DNA of 64,000 bases from a bacterium (GCA_030430495.1 JAUIKM010000018.1:1-64000), one strand, 5' to 3'. Numbered from the stretch's first letter, positions 15,143 to 23,531 are shown. Numbers and translations are program-made. The notes: generated from the letters alone by a model not told the origin.

Positions 15143-16300
15143 TCAGACAGTTCCTCGACGGGTTGGTTTGGACTTCACATCGTACTTTTTCATGGTGTCT
15201 AACAACTCTAAGGCACGGAATTCAACGTTGTAGTGTAGATTGCTATTATCAACTCTTTGAGCGTAGTACGTCAGAGCTTGCACAACACCCCAATATGTCA
15301 GGTCGTTTCCTTCCTCAAATATTGTTTGTAACTCACCGGCGTCGTCTTGGGTGAAGCCAATTTCTTGGGCAACTCTTTGTACTACGTTTTCTGGGTATTT
15401 AGCGGGAATCAGTCCTTTAGTTTCAATGTGCTGGATAGTTTTGCTCAGTACGTTTGACCTGGATAACTCCAAGAGATTCGAATGGATCTGATACCCCATT
15501 TTCACCAATTCCATTTGCGACACTCTATTGATGGTATGGCGTCCAGCCAGAGTTCTTTTACCGGAATGTCTTTTGCGAAATCCGGGTGCAAGCTTGGTGA
15601 CTATCATTCCATTTGTGCAGACTTTGACACGTACTTGTGGGAGTACTTGCCAGTACCCTTGACCAACTTCTGAATTCACAAATACAAAGCCAACACCAAT
15701 TTCAGTCCCCATGCCACCCTCCGGTGTCCGGTAACTTCTGAGTATCGAGTCTGCCTTCTGGACGAGTCCCGGAAAATCAAAGCGTATGAACAAATTTCGA
15801 TCGGACAAATCAGCCATCATGATGTCAACATCAAATGTTTTCTTGAGATTCTCTATGATTTTGAGCGTCATCTTGAGACATGGTTGATGGTCGTAGAGTT
15901 TGAATGATGGTGACCGAAGACATCGGGCGACACCTAACCCTTGATCATCTATTGCTTGGAATGTCCGCAACATATATGGGCGGTCTTTTCTCCGGAGTAA
16001 TTCCGTGACAACGTAGTCCAGAATGTCTGGTTGTTCCAGCTCAAGTGTTCGGTAAAATCGCTTGTTTATCTGAAGTTTCTCGCACAAATCATCCTTAAAG
16101 ACTTCTGTTACCTTGTAGCTTCGGTCATGTCCGTTTCTGTAGTGCAGTTTCCCTTCGATCATCGACATGTTGCGACTATTGGCTATCAAATCGTCTTTCA
16201 GTGATTCTTGAATGCTCAGTCGTTGCATAAGGTAGTTTATGTCTACTTGACGACAATCATCCATTGTATGAGATGTTGCTAATTCCGCTTTGGAAATCAT
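15143..16300 (-). CDS. DUF932 family protein
   Basis: A 385-residue cytosolic protein resembling the DUF932 (phage/plasmid-like) family, recognised from a central region rich in aromatic and basic positions: RTFQAIDDQGLGVARCLRS, CTNGMI, and the RHSGKRTLAGRH segment. DUF932 proteins are widespread on plasmids and phages and have no settled biochemical role. The family length (about 300-400) fits. The gene is alone on the minus strand, ends at a strong terminator (15105-15136), and is divergent from the small HTH gene at 16435. Confidence 0.8.
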   Translation of the reverse strand: MISKAELATSHTMDDCRQVDINYLMQRLSIQESLKDDLIANSRNMSMIEGKLHYRNGHDRSYKVTEVFKDDLCEKLQINKRFYRTLELEQPDILDYVVTELLRRKDRPYMLRTFQAIDDQGLGVARCLRSPSFKLYDHQPCLKMTLKIIENLKKTFDVDIMMADLSDRNLFIRFDFPGLVQKADSILRSYRTPEGGMGTEIGVGFVFVNSEVGQGYWQVLPQVRVKVCTNGMIVTKLAPGFRKRHSGKRTLAGRHTINRVSQMELVKMGYQIHSNLLELSRSNVLSKTIQHIETKGLIPAKYPENVVQRVAQEIGFTQDDAGELQTIFEEGNDLTYWGVVQALTYYAQRVDNSNLHYNVEFRALELLDTMKKYDVKSKPTRRGTV

Positions 16301-16434
16301 TTCGCTCTCTCCAAATCTTGTTGAATAGTAGTGTAAAAGAACGCCGTTGAAGTGATACTAGGGAGGCGATTCACTCTAAAAACTGAAATGTTTCAACTAT
16401 GCGGTGAACACAGCTTGTTTTACAATTTGGATGC

Positions 16435-16671
16435 ATGAATGGTCAGCGATCAAACGAATACTCAAAATCTCTCTACTCTAGTGGTGAAGCATGCCGATAT
16501 CTGGGAGTCTCTTATCAATATTTGGAATCATTAACACGCAGACCGGTCACTAAGGGTGGTTTGCAATTCTTTGCGACTGAGAGTGGACGGATTTTCTTGG
16601 TGCGGGATGTGGAGCGGTTGCAGGATGAACGGAGAAAAAAGGCTCCGTTTGATCGGAGGATTCGATTGTAG
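16435..16671 (+). CDS. Small HTH/excisionase-like protein
   Basis: A 78-residue basic protein: YSSGEACRYLGVSYQYLESL then a beta-hairpin (GLQFFATESGRIFLVRDVERL) and a basic tail. This is the winged-helix layout of MerR-like excisionases (HTH_17). It is divergent from the DUF932 gene and convergent, only 4 bp apart, with the coiled-coil gene at 16676. It probably binds element DNA for excision or regulation. Confidence 0.75.
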   Translation: MNGQRSNEYSKSLYSSGEACRYLGVSYQYLESLTRRPVTKGGLQFFATESGRIFLVRDVERLQDERRKKAPFDRRIRL

Positions 16672-16675
16672 ACTA

Positions 16676-17440
16676 TTATAAAACGTCTGAGTTTATCTGC
16701 TCTTTGAGTTCATCTTGAAGTTCTTTTAACAAATCAGTGAGACTTCCCAGCCGGTTCGCAATAAATTCGGGGTCAAGTTTTCCGGGTTCGCTTTGTTGGA
16801 CTACTGCAAGTATTACATTCACAGGATTCAAGTAATTGCCTATTTTCTGACGTACTCGATCTGATAGAAAGGGTCCCCCTTCAATTGCAACATAAACCAT
16901 TATTATCAAAATCAGCGATTCAATTTCACCTACGATTAGCAACATGATCTTGTGCTGCTTCTCACTAAAAGAGATATTCTCTTCAAATTCTAGGTGTGCA
17001 ACTGCACCCGACCAAACAGTGTCTATTAACTCTGAGAACCCACTAATTTTTCTGTAGTGGCTATCTGGGTTGTTGCTAATCTCGATTAACATGTCAATCA
17101 TTTCGGAATCTGAATTACTAATGACTGACAATCTAGCAACTGATCTATGAACTTGCTTTATTAGTGACCGAATTTTACCAATCACTTCAACTTCCTCCAA
17201 GACAAGTGCTTTCATTCTCTCAGACGTGACCAGCAAGTTTCGTTTGTGGGTCTCCAATTGCTCATCTTGCTTTCGCTTGTATTCAGCTAGTTGTTCATCT
17301 TGCTTTCGTTTAAACTCGGCAAGTTTTTTCGAAAACTGATTCTTCACAGCATTTGGGATCCAGACTCTCCAGATAATTACGGCAATTGACGAAATCAACA
17401 CCACAAGAATACCGGCAGTATTTTCAACACTTATGTCCAT
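16676..17440 (-). CDS. Membrane-anchored coiled-coil protein
   Basis: A 254-residue protein. One N-terminal membrane span (about 9-30, TAGILVVLISSIAVIIWRVW) is followed by a charged coiled coil with two near-identical 11-residue units (FKRKQDEQLAE, YKRKQDEQLET). Two more hydrophobic stretches occur near 160-180. The architecture (anchor, coil, helical body) is seen in several phage-defence and plasmid-maintenance proteins, but I cannot name a family. It lies upstream-adjacent to an Abi-alpha-like gene on the same strand. Confidence 0.7.
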   Translation of the reverse strand: MDISVENTAGILVVLISSIAVIIWRVWIPNAVKNQFSKKLAEFKRKQDEQLAEYKRKQDEQLETHKRNLLVTSERMKALVLEEVEVIGKIRSLIKQVHRSVARLSVISNSDSEMIDMLIEISNNPDSHYRKISGFSELIDTVWSGAVAHLEFEENISFSEKQHKIMLLIVGEIESLILIIMVYVAIEGGPFLSDRVRQKIGNYLNPVNVILAVVQQSEPGKLDPEFIANRLGSLTDLLKELQDELKEQINSDVL

Positions 17441-17606
17441 AGTTCATCAGGAAAGAGTAGTGATACGGCTACTACCAAATTAGTCGGAGAGTGTAGCTGA
17501 TGACACTTCCTTCACTAAATACATAGCCGTCCAAAAAAGAGCTTCTAATCACTCAAGCTTCGGTGATACCAAAGATTGAATGTGGAAATTCCTTGCTTAG
17601 TATAGT

Positions 17607-18338
17607 CTAATGCAGCTCGAAACTTCCGGGTAGGGATACTGAGCTAAGCATCTCAAACTCAATTTTCTGAAAAGTCCGCCACATTCGTAACTTATTGTGT
17701 GCCGCACAAAAAAGCATGACTCCAAATTTGGTTGCCGTAAGAGCAAATGCTTGGCGGTTTCCTTTTTCAGGTCCCAAATCAACATTCAATTTGAAGTCAA
17801 GTAGTTTCATTTGATGCAGAATCAAGAGATCCGTCTCCAGCTCAATCGAAAACTTGAATGCTGGTTCTTTAATGTCAACCGTAAATAGTTTTTTTTCTAA
17901 TTGGTTGATAAAATCACGATCGTCATTCACGCCAACAAAAGATGCCGATTCTTTTCTAATTTTTGCATATAATGCGTAGTGCAATTTCAATTGGTTTGAG
18001 GACAGCGATTTTATCAATTGGAGAAATTGTATGGCACTATCATCCGTACCATCGGTGCTTCTTGTCGACGCTAAAATTCCACCAAAATATTCAACACAGA
18101 TTTCACTATCTGAAAACGAGCCACTCCAAAGCACCTCTTTTGCTACTCGTAAATTGGCTACTTTTCCATCCTCTAAGTCATCTACTTTTCTGGCTGCGGC
18201 ATTTAGGATGCGGTCTCTTCCTACGGAATATAATTTTCCAAGGTCTTTTCCAATTTCGTCAATCATAGGTCCCAAAAGCTTCTGAACTGCCCATTCACCG
18301 GGAAGGGAAAGAGAGTATTTCTTTTCTTCATCTGCCAT
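17607..18338 (-). CDS. Abi-alpha (DUF4393)-like protein
   Basis: A 243-residue protein that fits the abortive-infection alpha/DUF4393 pattern: an N-terminal LLGPMIDEIGKDLGKL, a helical middle, and a segment ICVEYFGGILASTRS with D-A-IQFLQLIKSLSSNQL that resembles the conserved core of that family. Abi-alpha proteins have been linked to phage-triggered abortive infection, but the mechanism is poorly known. A GGAGACTG stretch (minus strand) precedes the start. It neighbours a membrane coiled-coil protein and a small unknown protein, and together they may be a defence cargo patch. Confidence 0.6.
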   Translation of the reverse strand: MADEEKKYSLSLPGEWAVQKLLGPMIDEIGKDLGKLYSVGRDRILNAAARKVDDLEDGKVANLRVAKEVLWSGSFSDSEICVEYFGGILASTRSTDGTDDSAIQFLQLIKSLSSNQLKLHYALYAKIRKESASFVGVNDDRDFINQLEKKLFTVDIKEPAFKFSIELETDLLILHQMKLLDFKLNVDLGPEKGNRQAFALTATKFGVMLFCAAHNKLRMWRTFQKIEFEMLSSVSLPGSFELH

Positions 18339-18400
18339 ACAACAGTCTCCTTTTTATCAACCTCAGCAGCTTCCTGACACTTTTTGCTCAATTTTCAAAT

Positions 18401-18688
18401 CTACTCGTCAAAATCTTCCATTGGCTCTCCATGACCAATCACACCGAAGAATTCAAACTGCCTGATAGTAGCCTCTGCCGCTGCTTCAATGATTTCGGCA
18501 ACATCACCTCCTTTCGTCACGGATGGAGCAAATTTAAACGAACAGACCTGGGCTTTTGAGTCGTAGAATACGGACTCAACCAAATGATGTACATTTTCCT
18601 TCGCCAATTTCTCAGCAAAGTTAAGCATCTCACAAAGCTCACACGCCCAGCCGTATCGAGAGTAGAGTTCAATTCCAAAAGCCATCAA
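18401..18688 (-). CDS. Hypothetical protein beside the Abi-like gene
   Basis: A 95-residue acidic protein (start at 18688 or 18685) with a small Cys pair (CELC near 16) and a C terminus ending in GHGEPMEDFDE. No recognised domain. It lies 62 bp upstream of the Abi-alpha-like gene on the same strand and may belong to the same unit. Confidence 0.55.
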   Translation of the reverse strand: MMAFGIELYSRYGWACELCEMLNFAEKLAKENVHHLVESVFYDSKAQVCSFKFAPSVTKGGDVAEIIEAAAEATIRQFEFFGVIGHGEPMEDFDE

Positions 18689-18853
18689 TGTCCTTGGCTC
18701 GACTTGAGTTGATTTTTCTCCAAAGTATTCATTAATGTTTTTTCACAATATTTGTGCTGAAAACTATGCATTGATAGCCAAAATAGTCAAATTCAGAAAT
18801 ATCACATTGATAATTCTAGTATCAATATTAAGACGAGAGATCCATTGTCACTT

Positions 18854-19714
18854 CTATCGCTTTCGTTCGACATTTCTGTCGCGTTGGCTACGATTTAGAG
18901 CCATCTTCTCGATTTCTTGCCTCCGTAACTCGCACCTTTCCAATCCGTTCACGGTTTTCGAATACTCAGCTTCCAGTCCTAGTTTCTTCAACCGATACCG
19001 CACACCTTTCACATTGACCGAAACCGACTTACCTCGCTTGTACAACTCAATGCCTTCAACTTTAAGCCTATCCATCATGTCCTCCATCGAGTAGGATTCC
19101 CGAAAAATCAGCGATAATTTCTCAGTCAGCACCTGCTTTTTGGACGGTTGTTTTGTCCGTTTAATGAGCTGATACTCTTGCTCAGCCATTGCCTTTGATT
19201 TTACACGTTGTTTGTGCTGATAGAGGCTTGGTTCGTTGAGTTCCGGGAACCGTTCTTGTACCATCTTTTCGGTCTTGATTTGAGCTTGTCGGAACTGAGC
19301 TTTCGAAAGTACATGACGTTTGGTCTCCATAATCCTATTGCTGGAAATCATGATGTGGAGGTGGACGTTGTCTGTCTCAAAATGAACGCCCGCAAATGCC
19401 AACAAATCATCGCCTCGATGCTGCAGATAGAACTCACCAATTTCATGGAGCATTTCCCGCTGCCGGTCTCGGTCAATCTCTGAATGGTTCGATAGTGAAA
19501 TGATCTCGTGATACAAAGCATTGCCCTGCGATTTCTTTCGCAGAACATCATAGTTCTGATCAAATCTGTTCGTGACGTGCGTCACATCTGTTAGATCACT
19601 CACATTCAGATTTCGACCAAAGAAGTCTTCCTCAATGCCCCGACTTCCTTCTCGAATATAGGCATGAAGCTGCTCGAATGTCGGGAGCTTTCTGGACATT
19701 GATTTAATAATCAT
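18854..19714 (-). CDS. Relaxase/mobilization nuclease
   Basis: A 286-residue protein of the VirD2/MobA (PF03432-like) relaxase group. The metal-binding histidine triad is clear: His111, His118 and His120 in VHFETDNVHLHIMIS. A conserved YHEIISLS segment lies near 68. Tyrosines in the N-terminal part (for example Tyr19 or Tyr55) are candidates for the nicking residue. The C-terminal part is basic and would hold DNA. It nicks oriT and pilots the strand into a recipient cell. The gene overlaps the upstream mobC-like gene by 4 bp (ATGA), so translation is coupled. An internal start at 19699 is possible. It is shorter than many relaxases and has no helicase or primase extension. Confidence 0.9.
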   Translation of the reverse strand: MIIKSMSRKLPTFEQLHAYIREGSRGIEEDFFGRNLNVSDLTDVTHVTNRFDQNYDVLRKKSQGNALYHEIISLSNHSEIDRDRQREMLHEIGEFYLQHRGDDLLAFAGVHFETDNVHLHIMISSNRIMETKRHVLSKAQFRQAQIKTEKMVQERFPELNEPSLYQHKQRVKSKAMAEQEYQLIKRTKQPSKKQVLTEKLSLIFRESYSMEDMMDRLKVEGIELYKRGKSVSVNVKGVRYRLKKLGLEAEYSKTVNGLERCELRRQEIEKMALNRSQRDRNVERKR

Positions 19715-20136
19715 TTGTTGAAAATATTGAGCGATTCACGAACGGTGTTTTCGATCCGGTTTAACTCGTCGATCGTCTTACGTAACAACTCGGGTGCATA
19801 ACGTAGGTGCTTGCGAAAGAAGAGTCCACTCTCCGCATGGACTCTCTTGGTCAGCTGGTTCACGTTGTTTCCGATCCGGCGTAATTCTCGAACAGTATTA
19901 TTGACCGTTTCCACAAGCTCCCTCGGAGCTGGTCGGGTTTTCGAAATTTCAGCCAGTGCCAATACCTTTATTTGCTCAGGTAAACTTCTATGCTCAGTCT
20001 TTGCCAGTCGATCGAATACCCCAAATTCTTCAATCGTCAGGGTGACGGTCACTCGTTTCCGTTTATGCTTGTTTCGGTTTCGATACTCTCTGTAGTATTC
20101 GCGTCGGTCGGATTTGGATACAGGTGTTTGAGTCAT
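19711..20136 (-). CDS. MobC-like relaxosome accessory protein
   Basis: A 141-residue basic protein with a ribbon-helix-helix-like N-terminal part (RKRVTVTLTIEEFGVFDRLA) and the typical MobC C-terminal helix with RELRRIGNNVNQLTKRVH. MobC proteins bind oriT and help the relaxase open DNA. It overlaps the relaxase start by 4 bp. The hairpin-rich stretch just upstream (20220-20280) is the likely oriT. Confidence 0.88.
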   Translation of the reverse strand: MTQTPVSKSDRREYYREYRNRNKHKRKRVTVTLTIEEFGVFDRLAKTEHRSLPEQIKVLALAEISKTRPAPRELVETVNNTVRELRRIGNNVNQLTKRVHAESGLFFRKHLRYAPELLRKTIDELNRIENTVRESLNIFNK

Positions 20137-20219
20137 AGGAGTTCCACGCCTTGTAATCGATTTGGTTTAATCGGGGGATTCTTAAGGGGGAACGGTGGTG
20201 CATCGCCACGTCCCTCTTG

Positions 20220-20280
20220 AGCAAGTTGGGGTGTGAAATGCCAGGACGAAGTCCTGTGCATGCGCACATCCAAACTTGCT
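20220..20280. other. Probable origin of transfer (oriT)
   Basis: A 16-bp inverted repeat with 14 matches (20220-20235 against 20265-20280: AGCAAGTTGGGGTGTG and its near complement). Inside it are a second hairpin AGGAC-GAA-GTCCT (20243-20255) and the near-palindrome TGTGCATGCGCACA. It lies 84 bp upstream of mobC and relaxase, the standard place for an oriT. The nick site cannot be pinpointed by eye. Confidence 0.65.
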
Positions 20281-20417
20281 TAACATGTTCTACAAGGTAC
20301 GTGGTCGATTGTATGAGACGATGGCTGGTAGAAATAGTTGCAGTGATTAAACTTACCAAAGCTTGATGTGTTTATCGCTCATTTTGCCACACGTGGAGAA
20401 CAATAGTGCATGAAAGC

Positions 20418-20447
20418 AAAAAAGGCCTCTCAAAAGAGAGACCTTTT
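20418..20447 (-). terminator. Rho-independent terminator of the 35-codon gene
   Basis: AAGGCCTCTC-AAAA-GAGAGACCTT (20422-20445) with one mismatch. The A-run at 20418-20423 gives a U-run on the minus strand. It lies 21 bp beyond the stop of the 35-residue basic protein. Confidence 0.8.
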
Positions 20448-20467
20448 AACCAATCGACGATAATCGA

Positions 20468-20575
20468 TCATTTCTTACTCGGTCTCGGCTTGCTGCGTTT
20501 GTGTGGCTTCACTGGTACCGTTTTTGGTCCCGGCTTCTTGCCACCACTTTTCTTACCACAGCCAGATTTAGCCAT
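20468..20575 (-). CDS. 35-residue basic Lys/Gly/Pro-rich microprotein
   Basis: A complete 35-codon frame read leftward: it begins MAKSGCGKKSGGKKPGPK and ends KPRPSKK. About a third of the residues are Lys or Arg, and there is one Cys. A good ribosome binding site (AAAGGTG) lies 7 bases before the ATG, an inverted repeat GGGCAA-AA-TTGCCC sits 31 bp further upstream, and a clear terminator follows. These signals make it a convincing gene despite its size. The composition suggests nucleic-acid binding. Function unknown. Confidence 0.65.
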   Translation of the reverse strand: MAKSGCGKKSGGKKPGPKTVPVKPHKRSKPRPSKK

Positions 20576-20605
20576 AATATTCACCTTTGGATGATAGTAT
20601 TGATT

Positions 20606-20619
20606 GGGCAAAATTGCCC
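20606..20619. promoter_or_regulatory. Operator-like inverted repeat before the microprotein gene
   Basis: GGGCAA-AA-TTGCCC, 31-44 bp upstream of the microprotein start. Size and place suit a repressor site. Binding protein unknown; the element's XRE repressor is one candidate. Confidence 0.35.
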
Positions 20620-20635
20620 GGAATGCATACCGTTA

Positions 20636-20926
20636 TCAATATGAAAGTGCTCTAGACTTGATATGTTTGTTCATCCAAGTCCAAATTTCCTTCGGTAACC
20701 ACCCAGCGTAGTTGGCTGCGACTTCAATGACCAATATTGAATCATTGTCATCAAGGTGCCTCCGCAATCGAGTGGAGACATTCGATGCAGATTCATCCGA
20801 ACAAATCAACCATGTAGATTCAAGGGGCTTCGCATAACCAGAAGAGTTTTTCAACTCCGCGATGAGGTCAGCATAGTTCTGCCCCTTTTTATGTAGATCA
20901 TATGAAACCAAGTAAACTTTGGACAT
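20636..20926 (-). CDS. Orphan Cas2-fold (SinR-like) protein
   Basis: A 96-residue protein from ATG 20926 with a GGAGGG ribosome binding site. The beginning MSKVYLVSYDLHKKGQNY, the central LESTWLICSDESASNVS and the hydrophobic strand DSILVIEV reproduce the Cas2-like ferredoxin fold of the family often annotated SinR or Cas2-like. There is no CRISPR array or other cas gene in the window, so it is not part of an adaptive system here. Related VapD-like proteins are RNases, but the activity is uncertain. It is divergent from the XRE repressor gene with a perfect palindrome in between (21001-21018). Confidence 0.75.
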   Translation of the reverse strand: MSKVYLVSYDLHKKGQNYADLIAELKNSSGYAKPLESTWLICSDESASNVSTRLRRHLDDNDSILVIEVAANYAGWLPKEIWTWMNKHIKSRALSY

Positions 20927-21000
20927 TCGCCCTCCGTGCAAAATGAATGAAACTGATAGACGCAATTTGCACTTTCCGAAATTGAAATCCAAGAGAAACA

Positions 21001-21018
21001 TGTAAAGTATATTTTACA
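21001..21018. promoter_or_regulatory. Operator-like palindrome between divergent genes
   Basis: TGTAAA-GTATAT-TTTACA, perfect 6-bp arms. It lies between the Cas2-like gene (start 20926) and the XRE repressor gene (start 21079), so one bound protein could control both. It is the best candidate operator for the XRE repressor. Confidence 0.55.
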
Positions 21019-21078
21019 CAGGCGTTGCATGGGTTTTCCCGGTGTTGTATTTTGCGGTTGTTAAAACGGAGGGACACT

Positions 21079-21456
21079 ATGAAAAGCGAATTTGATGCAG
21101 CAAAATTTGCTACGATGATACGGTCAAAACGAGGCGGTAAAAGCCTCAGAGCCGTTGCCAAGGAGATTGGAAATATAAGTGCTCCGACTCTCACGAGAGT
21201 CGAACAGGGTAAGCTACCAGACTTTGACACATTCTTGAATTTGTGCAATTGGCTTCAAGTCTCAACTGAGACGTTCATGATTCAGAAAGAGGCTAACACG
21301 ACTGAGGAGGTGGAGAACATCGAGGCTTCGATGGTAGACAGCATAGAAGTTCAGTTACGTGCGGAAAAAGTAATTGACAAAGACACTATTAATGCTATTA
21401 AAACGATGGTAGAATTAGCTATACAAGCAGCTCGAAACGGAATGCTCAAGAAATAG
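21079..21456 (+). CDS. XRE-family repressor (ImmR-like)
   Basis: A 125-residue protein from ATG 21079 with a GGAGGG ribosome binding site. Residues about 8-60 form an XRE helix-turn-helix: RSKRGGKSLRAVAKEIG, then SAPTLTRVEQGKLPDFDTFL. The C-terminal half is helical and probably dimerises. The next gene is an ImmA/IrrE metalloprotease 17 bp downstream. In ICEBs1 the ImmR repressor and ImmA protease form the switch controlling excision and transfer, and the same layout suggests the same role here. The palindrome at 21001-21018 may be its operator. Confidence 0.88.
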   Translation: MKSEFDAAKFATMIRSKRGGKSLRAVAKEIGNISAPTLTRVEQGKLPDFDTFLNLCNWLQVSTETFMIQKEANTTEEVENIEASMVDSIEVQLRAEKVIDKDTINAIKTMVELAIQAARNGMLKK

Positions 21457-21473
21457 AAAAATATGTGCAGAGT

Positions 21474-22067
21474 ATGAAACGAGGGTTCAAGTCTCAGGCA
21501 AATAAAAAAGCAGTACTACTCCGCCAAGAACTAGGACTTCGCCCGGTTGATCCATTGAGTGCCAAACGGCTTGCAGAACATCTGGACATTGGGATAGTGA
21601 CTCCATCCGATATACCTGGCATGAGTGACAAAAACTTGGAGATTCTTGCAGGAAGTGGGCAGAGTCAATGGTCGGCACTGACCTTCCCGATTCGAAGCGA
21701 AGAATTTGGTCGAAAAAACCTCATAATACACAATGAAACTCACCCGCAAGTTAGACGTGAGAGCGATATAATGCATGAAATCGCCCACATCATTTGCGAG
21801 CATACCCCTTCGCAATTGCGTCCAGTTGGCGGCACGTGGTTCAGAGAACACGATACAGAAATGGAAGAAGAGGCTACATTTCTCGGAGGCTGCCTTCAGA
21901 TTCCAAATGAAGCAATTATTTGGGCTATTATGAATAGGCAAATGACCGATCAGCAAATTGCTGATTATTATGTGGCGAGTTTGCAACTTGTAAGAATGCG
22001 AAAGAACTTCTCTGGAGTCATATCTATTCAGAAAAATATGCGGAAACGCTATGGGTATCGGCCTTGA
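21474..22067 (+). CDS. ImmA/IrrE-family metallopeptidase
   Basis: A 197-residue protein (start at ATG 21474; GTG 21465 possible). The zinc motif HEIAH is clear in DIMHEIAHIICEH, with a downstream acidic residue in EMEEEATFLGGCLQIP that is the usual third ligand region. ImmA-type proteases cleave the neighbouring XRE repressor to induce mobile elements after DNA damage or a cell-density signal. It follows the repressor gene closely and precedes the convergent integrase gene. Confidence 0.9.
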   Translation: MKRGFKSQANKKAVLLRQELGLRPVDPLSAKRLAEHLDIGIVTPSDIPGMSDKNLEILAGSGQSQWSALTFPIRSEEFGRKNLIIHNETHPQVRRESDIMHEIAHIICEHTPSQLRPVGGTWFREHDTEMEEEATFLGGCLQIPNEAIIWAIMNRQMTDQQIADYYVASLQLVRMRKNFSGVISIQKNMRKRYGYRP

Positions 22068-22082
22068 CAACAAACTAGAATT

Positions 22083-23531
22083 TCAATTTGCGTCAAAATT
22101 CTCCCGACTCCACACCTGATTCATCTCTTGATGTTTGACCTTCGAAACGATTTTCACATATGGTGCCAACGATCGATAGTCTTTGTGTCCGGTGATTTCC
22201 ATCAGCGTCTCAACACGCATGCCCTTTTCGAGCGACAAAATAATGAACGTCCTTCTTGCGGTATGCGTACCAACAAACTCATATTTTGGCCCGGATTCTT
22301 CTATCCGCTTGGAACCTTTGTAGCGTATCCTTGTGAATGCCTCGTCAATACCAGCCATCTTCCAAATCTCTTTCAAGTACTTGTTTGTTTTTTGGGCTGA
22401 GATCACTGGAATCGGCCGATCATCTTCGACATATTTATCAAGTATTTCCAAGGCAAATGGGTTGAACGGCACTTGGAGCGGATCACGGGTTTTCTTCGTC
22501 CGCAAGAACCACGTATCACCTCGAATGTCAGATCGTTGGAGATTCGAAAGGTCAGAAAAGCGTTGACCGCAGAAGCAAGTGAAGCAAAATGCATCCCTGA
22601 CCGCCTCATACGTTTTTAGCTTCCCGGCTTTTCGTTCGACAATTTTTTCTATGACTGCTCGCTTTTCGTCTGCACTGGAAATCTTTTGCTTCGAAAATTT
22701 CGTGTGCAAGCGGACATCCTCTTCATCAACTTTCCAGTCTACCGATTTGAAGTCGAAGGAATACAGGGCAAACAATTCTTCTTCTGTCAGGTACACAAAA
22801 TCCGTCTTATCCTTGGAGCATTTGAATTCCAAGAAGTCATCATTTTGATGATACTTTCTCCGCATAGACCATCGTAAAAACGCTTTGAGAAGTCCGGTGT
22901 ACTTGAAGACGGTGTTGTTGATATGCCCCTTCTCGGTAAGCAGGTACTTTTTGAACCTGTCATAAGTCAAAAGGTCAAATTGATCGATCCTCAATGGAGA
23001 TCGTTTTGACACCCTAGTAAGCTTTGACCCTCTGGACTGGGAGGGCTTCCGCTGCGTACTGTCAAATGCTTGCACTAAGTTCCTGAGAGCCTTGTACTTT
23101 TTCACGGTTGCTTCACCAAGGTCATCGGCGTTGAGATTGAGATAGATTTCAAAAACTTCATAGAATGATTTGGGAGAATCCAATTCCGCTTTCTTGTTAG
23201 TTTTTGTATCCGTTGTAGGAATCGCATTCGCTCCATCGATACAGTCAGAGACAATACTCTTGATATCTTCAAAGTTTATGACACTTTTCTCAGCGGCCAA
23301 CAGTCTGTGGCGAGACTTGATGTTTTCTCGAAGAGAATTCAACAAAGTATTCAACTCAGGGCTACCAATGTAGGATCGTTTTGCCACCTGCTTTTTTTTA
23401 TCCCAAGACTTCGAATCTATACGCTGCCCAGTACGCATCTTGATCAGTCGTCCAGAAACACGCACGAAGACCAAAATACTTAGATCATTGACATGCTTCT
23501 TATTACGGTCGAGATAGAAATTTATAGTCAC
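22083..23531 (-). CDS. Tyrosine site-specific recombinase (integrase)
   Basis: A 482-residue integrase of Bacteroidota type. An N-terminal arm-binding domain (NFYLDRNKKH, ILVFVRVSGRLIKMRTGQRI) is followed by a SAM-like core-binding domain (about 120-225) and the catalytic domain. Active-site residues are visible: Arg near 323 in CFCGQRFSDLSNL, HTARRTF near 422-428, and Tyr near 457 in SLAPYVK. It catalyses integration and excision at a short att sequence. The gene lies 190 bp from a tmRNA-like 3' fragment, which marks the element end. The length is normal and the gene is intact. Confidence 0.93.
   Translation of the reverse strand: MTINFYLDRNKKHVNDLSILVFVRVSGRLIKMRTGQRIDSKSWDKKKQVAKRSYIGSPELNTLLNSLRENIKSRHRLLAAEKSVINFEDIKSIVSDCIDGANAIPTTDTKTNKKAELDSPKSFYEVFEIYLNLNADDLGEATVKKYKALRNLVQAFDSTQRKPSQSRGSKLTRVSKRSPLRIDQFDLLTYDRFKKYLLTEKGHINNTVFKYTGLLKAFLRWSMRRKYHQNDDFLEFKCSKDKTDFVYLTEEELFALYSFDFKSVDWKVDEEDVRLHTKFSKQKISSADEKRAVIEKIVERKAGKLKTYEAVRDAFCFTCFCGQRFSDLSNLQRSDIRGDTWFLRTKKTRDPLQVPFNPFALEILDKYVEDDRPIPVISAQKTNKYLKEIWKMAGIDEAFTRIRYKGSKRIEESGPKYEFVGTHTARRTFIILSLEKGMRVETLMEITGHKDYRSLAPYVKIVSKVKHQEMNQVWSRENFDAN

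Noticed and set aside
20636-20926. Part of a CRISPR-Cas system
   Set aside because: Only a Cas2-fold protein is present; there is no array, cas1 or effector gene in the window.
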